Shown here piece after piece: positions 62,501 to 64,000 of a stretch of 64,000 nucleotides of DNA. The DNA lies in NCBI GenBank assembly GCA_040414855.1, contig JBEDUQ010000038.1:1-64000 (forward strand), read 5' to 3'. The notes under the pieces are model-generated. The model did not search any database and was not told the DNA's origin. It was given only the letters and a program-made list of their open reading frames with translations. The translations under genes were made by a program, and so were the position numbers. Source of the DNA: DASVXQ01 sp040414855. Lineage in GTDB: Bacteria > Actinomycetota > CALGFH01. The stretch's first letter is position 1; each line of letters opens with the position of its first letter.

Positions 62501-63225
62501 CCCAGATCGCTGACGGCGTCCATCACGACCAGGATCTGTCGCCCGGCGGTCAGTGTCCGGTACGCCTCGACCTGGACGTCCCGCGGCTCGAACAGCTCCG
62601 AGCGGGGCACCCCGAGCGCGTCCAGCAGCAGGCGGATCGGCTGCTCGGTGGGGCGCGTGCCGACGCTGCAGAACAGCCGGCCGTCCGGGTACCGGTCGCC
62701 GAGCCGGTGGGCGAGGTAGCGGGCCAGGCTGGTCTTGCCGATCCCCGGCGGGCCGGTGATCATCGCGGCGCGGCGTTCGGGGGTCGGCGGTTCGAGGAAC
62801 TCGACCAGTTCGTCGAGCTCGTGGTCCCGGATCGGGCCCCGGAGCGACTCCGGCGGCAGGTTCGACAACCCTGGCCGCATCCGTGCCAGCGTCAGCAGCA
62901 GCTCGAAGGCACGCTGGTCGCCGGGGCCGTCGTCGCCGGAGAAGCGGACGATCGGCAGCGCCGAGGGGAGCGGCGGCACCCTCAGGTTGCCGACCAGCAC
63001 CGCCACCTCGCGACCCGCTGTGCTTCCAAGCTCGGACAACACCTCGAGCGGCCAGCTACTGGACCGCACCATGATGTGCGTCACGCCGGCCGGGATGGAC
63101 TCCGGCCGGACACCCTCGCTGCGGTGCACCATGATCCCCGACCGCTCCAGGCGCTCGACCAGAGCTTCAACCCACTCAGCGTCCTCGCGGACGTACGAGA
63201 CGACGACCTCCGAGGCTGGGTCCAT
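59539..63225 (-). CDS. TIR-like / NB-ARC (STAND) / KAP NTPase fusion protein
   Basis: 1228 residues. Residues 5-95 resemble a TIR/TIR-2 domain (VVVSYVREDAEWVEALVERL, then SSSWPLEVLSELGS, then VAVLVGNLRVPPLPSALPIV). An NB-ARC NTPase follows: Walker A GPPGIGKTS (158-166), Walker B ILVVMDAVSD (231-240), VVVTGRHEPDG, and a winged helix to about 435. Then a KAP P-loop NTPase: Walker A APWGAGKTS (508-516), two membrane helices near 680-740 and Walker B PLVVFVDDLDRCSP near 818. A Gly/Ala-rich linker (about 925-970) and a helical tail end it. Both NTPase sites look intact. KAP proteins are linked to phage exclusion (PifA), TIR-STAND proteins to antiphage defence; this combination is not one I know. 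AAGGAAAG precedes the ATG. Confidence 0.85.
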   Translation of the reverse strand: MDPASEVVVSYVREDAEWVEALVERLERSGIMVHRSEGVRPESIPAGVTHIMVRSSSWPLEVLSELGSTAGREVAVLVGNLRVPPLPSALPIVRFSGDDGPGDQRAFELLLTLARMRPGLSNLPPESLRGPIRDHELDELVEFLEPPTPERRAAMITGPPGIGKTSLARYLAHRLGDRYPDGRLFCSVGTRPTEQPIRLLLDALGVPRSELFEPRDVQVEAYRTLTAGRQILVVMDAVSDLGRVTDLLPAAPGSAVVVTGRHEPDGMEVLTGWATKVVNLERLTQVQALLLLEWELGAERVEAEREAIAAALGQLEGAPILVALLALQMREHPELDVGAVLTQFVVPSGESGATRLGTGLERVYDDLAGSDRRLFRRMELLLDPEVEVGLAATLVDVPLEDAEATLGRLVEAQLAEPTGEGRYRVRDLVRDLAQARLNAEESADDRRTALRRALRWLAIRGHYEPDSRIARDFWTADDTLGYGQYADAIASFIRHQETRPPLTIGVKAPWGAGKTSLMRMVQERLDPPSDRATWTPTRLRLSGRSRRSLADDGPLSVSAPERRRGRSRATASGQSQAEQPVTVLELLRRATRGPGASEADLEALGVEPPASERLGQRRDWRPTVWFNPWMYQSGEQVWAGLAHEIITQVSGRMEPGDRERFWLELNLRRVDRQAVRRRIYRLLAERFLPLALTLGVAILVVAAMGIVAWLLPDTRHVLRPLTATLLSLGTLGTLVDGVRRGLGFFGEEAAGQFRRLVGEPSLTGTRKLLDEQARGSFDELVRDPGYQARLGFLYLVQTDMKRVLDLVATERRPLVVFVDDLDRCSPSTVAQVIEAINLFLAGEFPNCVFVLAVEPAVVAAHVEVAYKELVTSLGGKPHGGRSSLGWRFLEKIVQLPLSLPLPVGSGGIDRYLDSLLGPGGPEPDEGLGKRPRGVGAAGGAGAGGKEGAGGAGDAAGAGGLGGTGDSRAAVSGDNAAATQGVVESNAGTGVPLAREGLRMDLVRRIEDAIRSGTPTAENLAQAARDAQAQIVGEVPDGVLLPEALEAANRVFVELYSDADSRDAIEEALPKLDSANPREIKRFINLFRFYTFVAQQDRLRGVLAPDGPEIAKLAVLAIRWPHLLNALGARLAIDGAPSALAHLERHARAIASQAANATAAEAAEANGKPSKPSKPGKPDNWEEALAAAGLADGAVSAGAPSVADRLWVEELRGFLASEPSIAKASERLL

Positions 63226-63263
63226 TTGCTTTCCTTGGGGCGGCGGGCGGGTTCGCTGGCTGG

Positions 63264-63292
63264 AGTGAATGCAAACAGAACGGGATGGTCAA
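63264..63292 (-). promoter_or_regulatory. Possible promoter of the TIR-NB-ARC-KAP gene
   Basis: -35 TTGACC (63287-63292), 17-base spacer, weak -10 TTCACT (63264-63269), 39 bases upstream of the ATG. Confidence 0.35.
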
Positions 63293-63437
63293 GACCTGTT
63301 GTGCTACTCTCCGCCTCGCAGAGGTTCAACGTTTGGCTTCGCAGCCCGCAGTCGAGCTTGTCCCTTGCCGTCAACGGCAGAGGTTGCCGTGACGTTGTAC
63401 GACACCTCCAAGTTGAGGGAGGGAGGGACAAAGCATC

Positions 63438-63644
63438 ATGACCGTTGGAACCGTCAAGTGGTTCAACTCCGAGAAGGGTTACGGATTCATCCGGCCGCCC
63501 GAGGGCGAGGATGTGTTCGTGCACTTCAGCGCCATCCAGTCGAGCGGATACCGAACCCTTGAGGAGGGCCAGACCGTCGAGTTCGAGGTCACCCAGGGCC
63601 CCAAGGGCCCTCAGGCCGCCAACGTTCGCGCCGTTACGGAGTAG
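63438..63644 (+). CDS. Cold-shock-domain protein
   Basis: 68 residues, one CSD: GTVKWFNSEKGYGFIRPPEG (RNP1 KGYGFI), DVFVHFSAIQSSGYRTL (RNP2 VFVHF) and VTQGPKGPQAANVRAV. Small RNA chaperone that melts RNA structure; actinobacterial copies are often constitutive. GGGAGGGAGGGA precedes the ATG. The long leader is divergent with the KAP-fusion gene and a terminator follows. Confidence 0.95.
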   Translation: MTVGTVKWFNSEKGYGFIRPPEGEDVFVHFSAIQSSGYRTLEEGQTVEFEVTQGPKGPQAANVRAVTE

Positions 63645-63661
63645 CCGGCCGCCCGGCACCG

Positions 63662-63686
63662 GAGCCCACCCCACCAGGGTGGGCTC
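63662..63686 (+). terminator. Hairpin terminator after the cold-shock gene
   Basis: GAGCCCACCC (63662-63671), 5-base loop, GGGTGGGCTC (63677-63686): perfect 10-bp stem followed by TGATCGTTT, 17 bases past the stop. The clearest terminator in the window. Confidence 0.85.
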
Positions 63687-63741
63687 TGATCGTTTCGGGG
63701 CTCGTTTCCCTCCGGCGAGGACCGACGCAGCCGCCGGACGC

Positions 63742-64000
63742 TCAGGCCGGCTCGGCGGTCCAGTCCTCGGCGAGCGCCTCGGAGGGCGGCGGGCGCCCGG
63801 GCCCGTCGCCATTGGCGGCGGCCTCGACCAGGTCGACCGCCTCCTCGGAAGTGGCGGCCACCACGAACAGCGAGCCCTCGCCCTCCCGCGCGAACCCCTG
63901 TCCGGTGATCTCCCGCACCATCGCCAGGAACGGGTCCCAGAAGCCGTTGACGTTGACCAGCACGATCGGGCGGTCGTGGAGGTTGAGCTGCCGCAGGGTC
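63742..64000 (-). CDS. LOG-family (TIGR00730) Rossmann-fold protein, 3' part
   Basis: The C-terminal 85 or so residues of a gene cut by the window edge. TLRQLNLHDRPIVLVNVNGF and WDPFLAMVREITGQGFAREG match the end of LOG-family proteins (cytokinin riboside 5'-monophosphate phosphoribohydrolase fold, nucleotide 5'-monophosphate nucleosidases), followed by FVVAATSEEAVDLVEAA. The PGGxGTxxE motif lies outside the window, so activity cannot be judged. The tail is Pro/Gly-rich. Confidence 0.85.
   Translation of the reverse strand, partial: TLRQLNLHDRPIVLVNVNGFWDPFLAMVREITGQGFAREGEGSLFVVAATSEEAVDLVEAAANGDGPGRPPPSEALAEDWTAEPA

Noticed and set aside
60592..63441. 949-codon plus-strand open frame opposite the KAP-fusion gene
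   Set aside because: Antisense shadow of a gene with clear domains; low-complexity translation.

Overview
The window is high-GC bacterial DNA, almost certainly from an actinomycete-type organism (phylum Actinomycetota; class not resolved). The evidence is the conserved actinobacterial gene order nrdJ / nrdR / LysM / lexA / hflX / dapF / miaA / miaB / rny / recX / recA ... cinA / rimO / rodZ / ftsK / rnj / dapA ... thyX / dapB, LexA boxes of the GAAC-N4-GTTC type, a Kgd-type 2-oxoglutarate dehydrogenase with fused E2 and E1 parts, and an lhr-nei pair. Diaminopimelate is made by the DapL aminotransferase route (dapA, dapB, dapL and dapF are all present). Genes are tightly packed, many overlap as ATGA/GTGA/TGATG, and GTG, TTG and probably CTG starts occur.

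Layout. 1-3.6 kb: accessory genes (a broken GNAT acetyltransferase, a VOC protein, a TPR protein, an ArsR-DUF2071 pair). 3.8-10.2 kb: an intein-containing B12-dependent ribonucleotide reductase diverges from its repressor gene nrdR across two NrdR boxes and a perfect DnaA box; lexA diverges from a LysM membrane gene (ChiZ/YneA type) across three SOS boxes. 10.2-21 kb: one long minus-strand block of hflX, dapL, dapF, miaA, a LigB-like gene, miaB, RNase Y, recX and recA, with an SOS box in the recA promoter. 21.4-32.5 kb: a SUFU-domain protein, a cupin, thpR-cinA, rimO, rodZ, ftsK-rnj-dapA.

32.7-54 kb is a block of repair and metabolic genes lying between dapA and thyX: an AlkA-like glycosylase, nei and lhr; kgd and a CBS protein; two glutamine-synthetase-like enzymes around an L-fuconate dehydratase; a lower-GC STAS/ATPase cassette; and an APC permease with a FluG-like amidohydrolase. 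The two GS-like genes, the permease and the amidohydrolase plausibly form an amine or carboxylate gamma-glutamylation pathway. 54-57 kb: dapB - double-length thyX - NTF2-like membrane protein. 57-64 kb: an MFS exporter, a GNAT protein, a 1228-residue TIR / NB-ARC / KAP fusion, a cold-shock protein and the 3' part of a LOG-family gene.

Two things stand out. (1) The TIR-NB-ARC-KAP protein joins a TIR-like sensor or effector, a STAND NTPase and a membrane-anchored KAP NTPase in one chain, an architecture suggestive of antiphage or stress signalling. (2) Short tandem duplications (about 12-49 bp) recur at gene 3' ends. At several genes (nrdR, hflX, lhr, the GNAT/KAP pair, the amidohydrolase) the repeated unit contains the stop codon.
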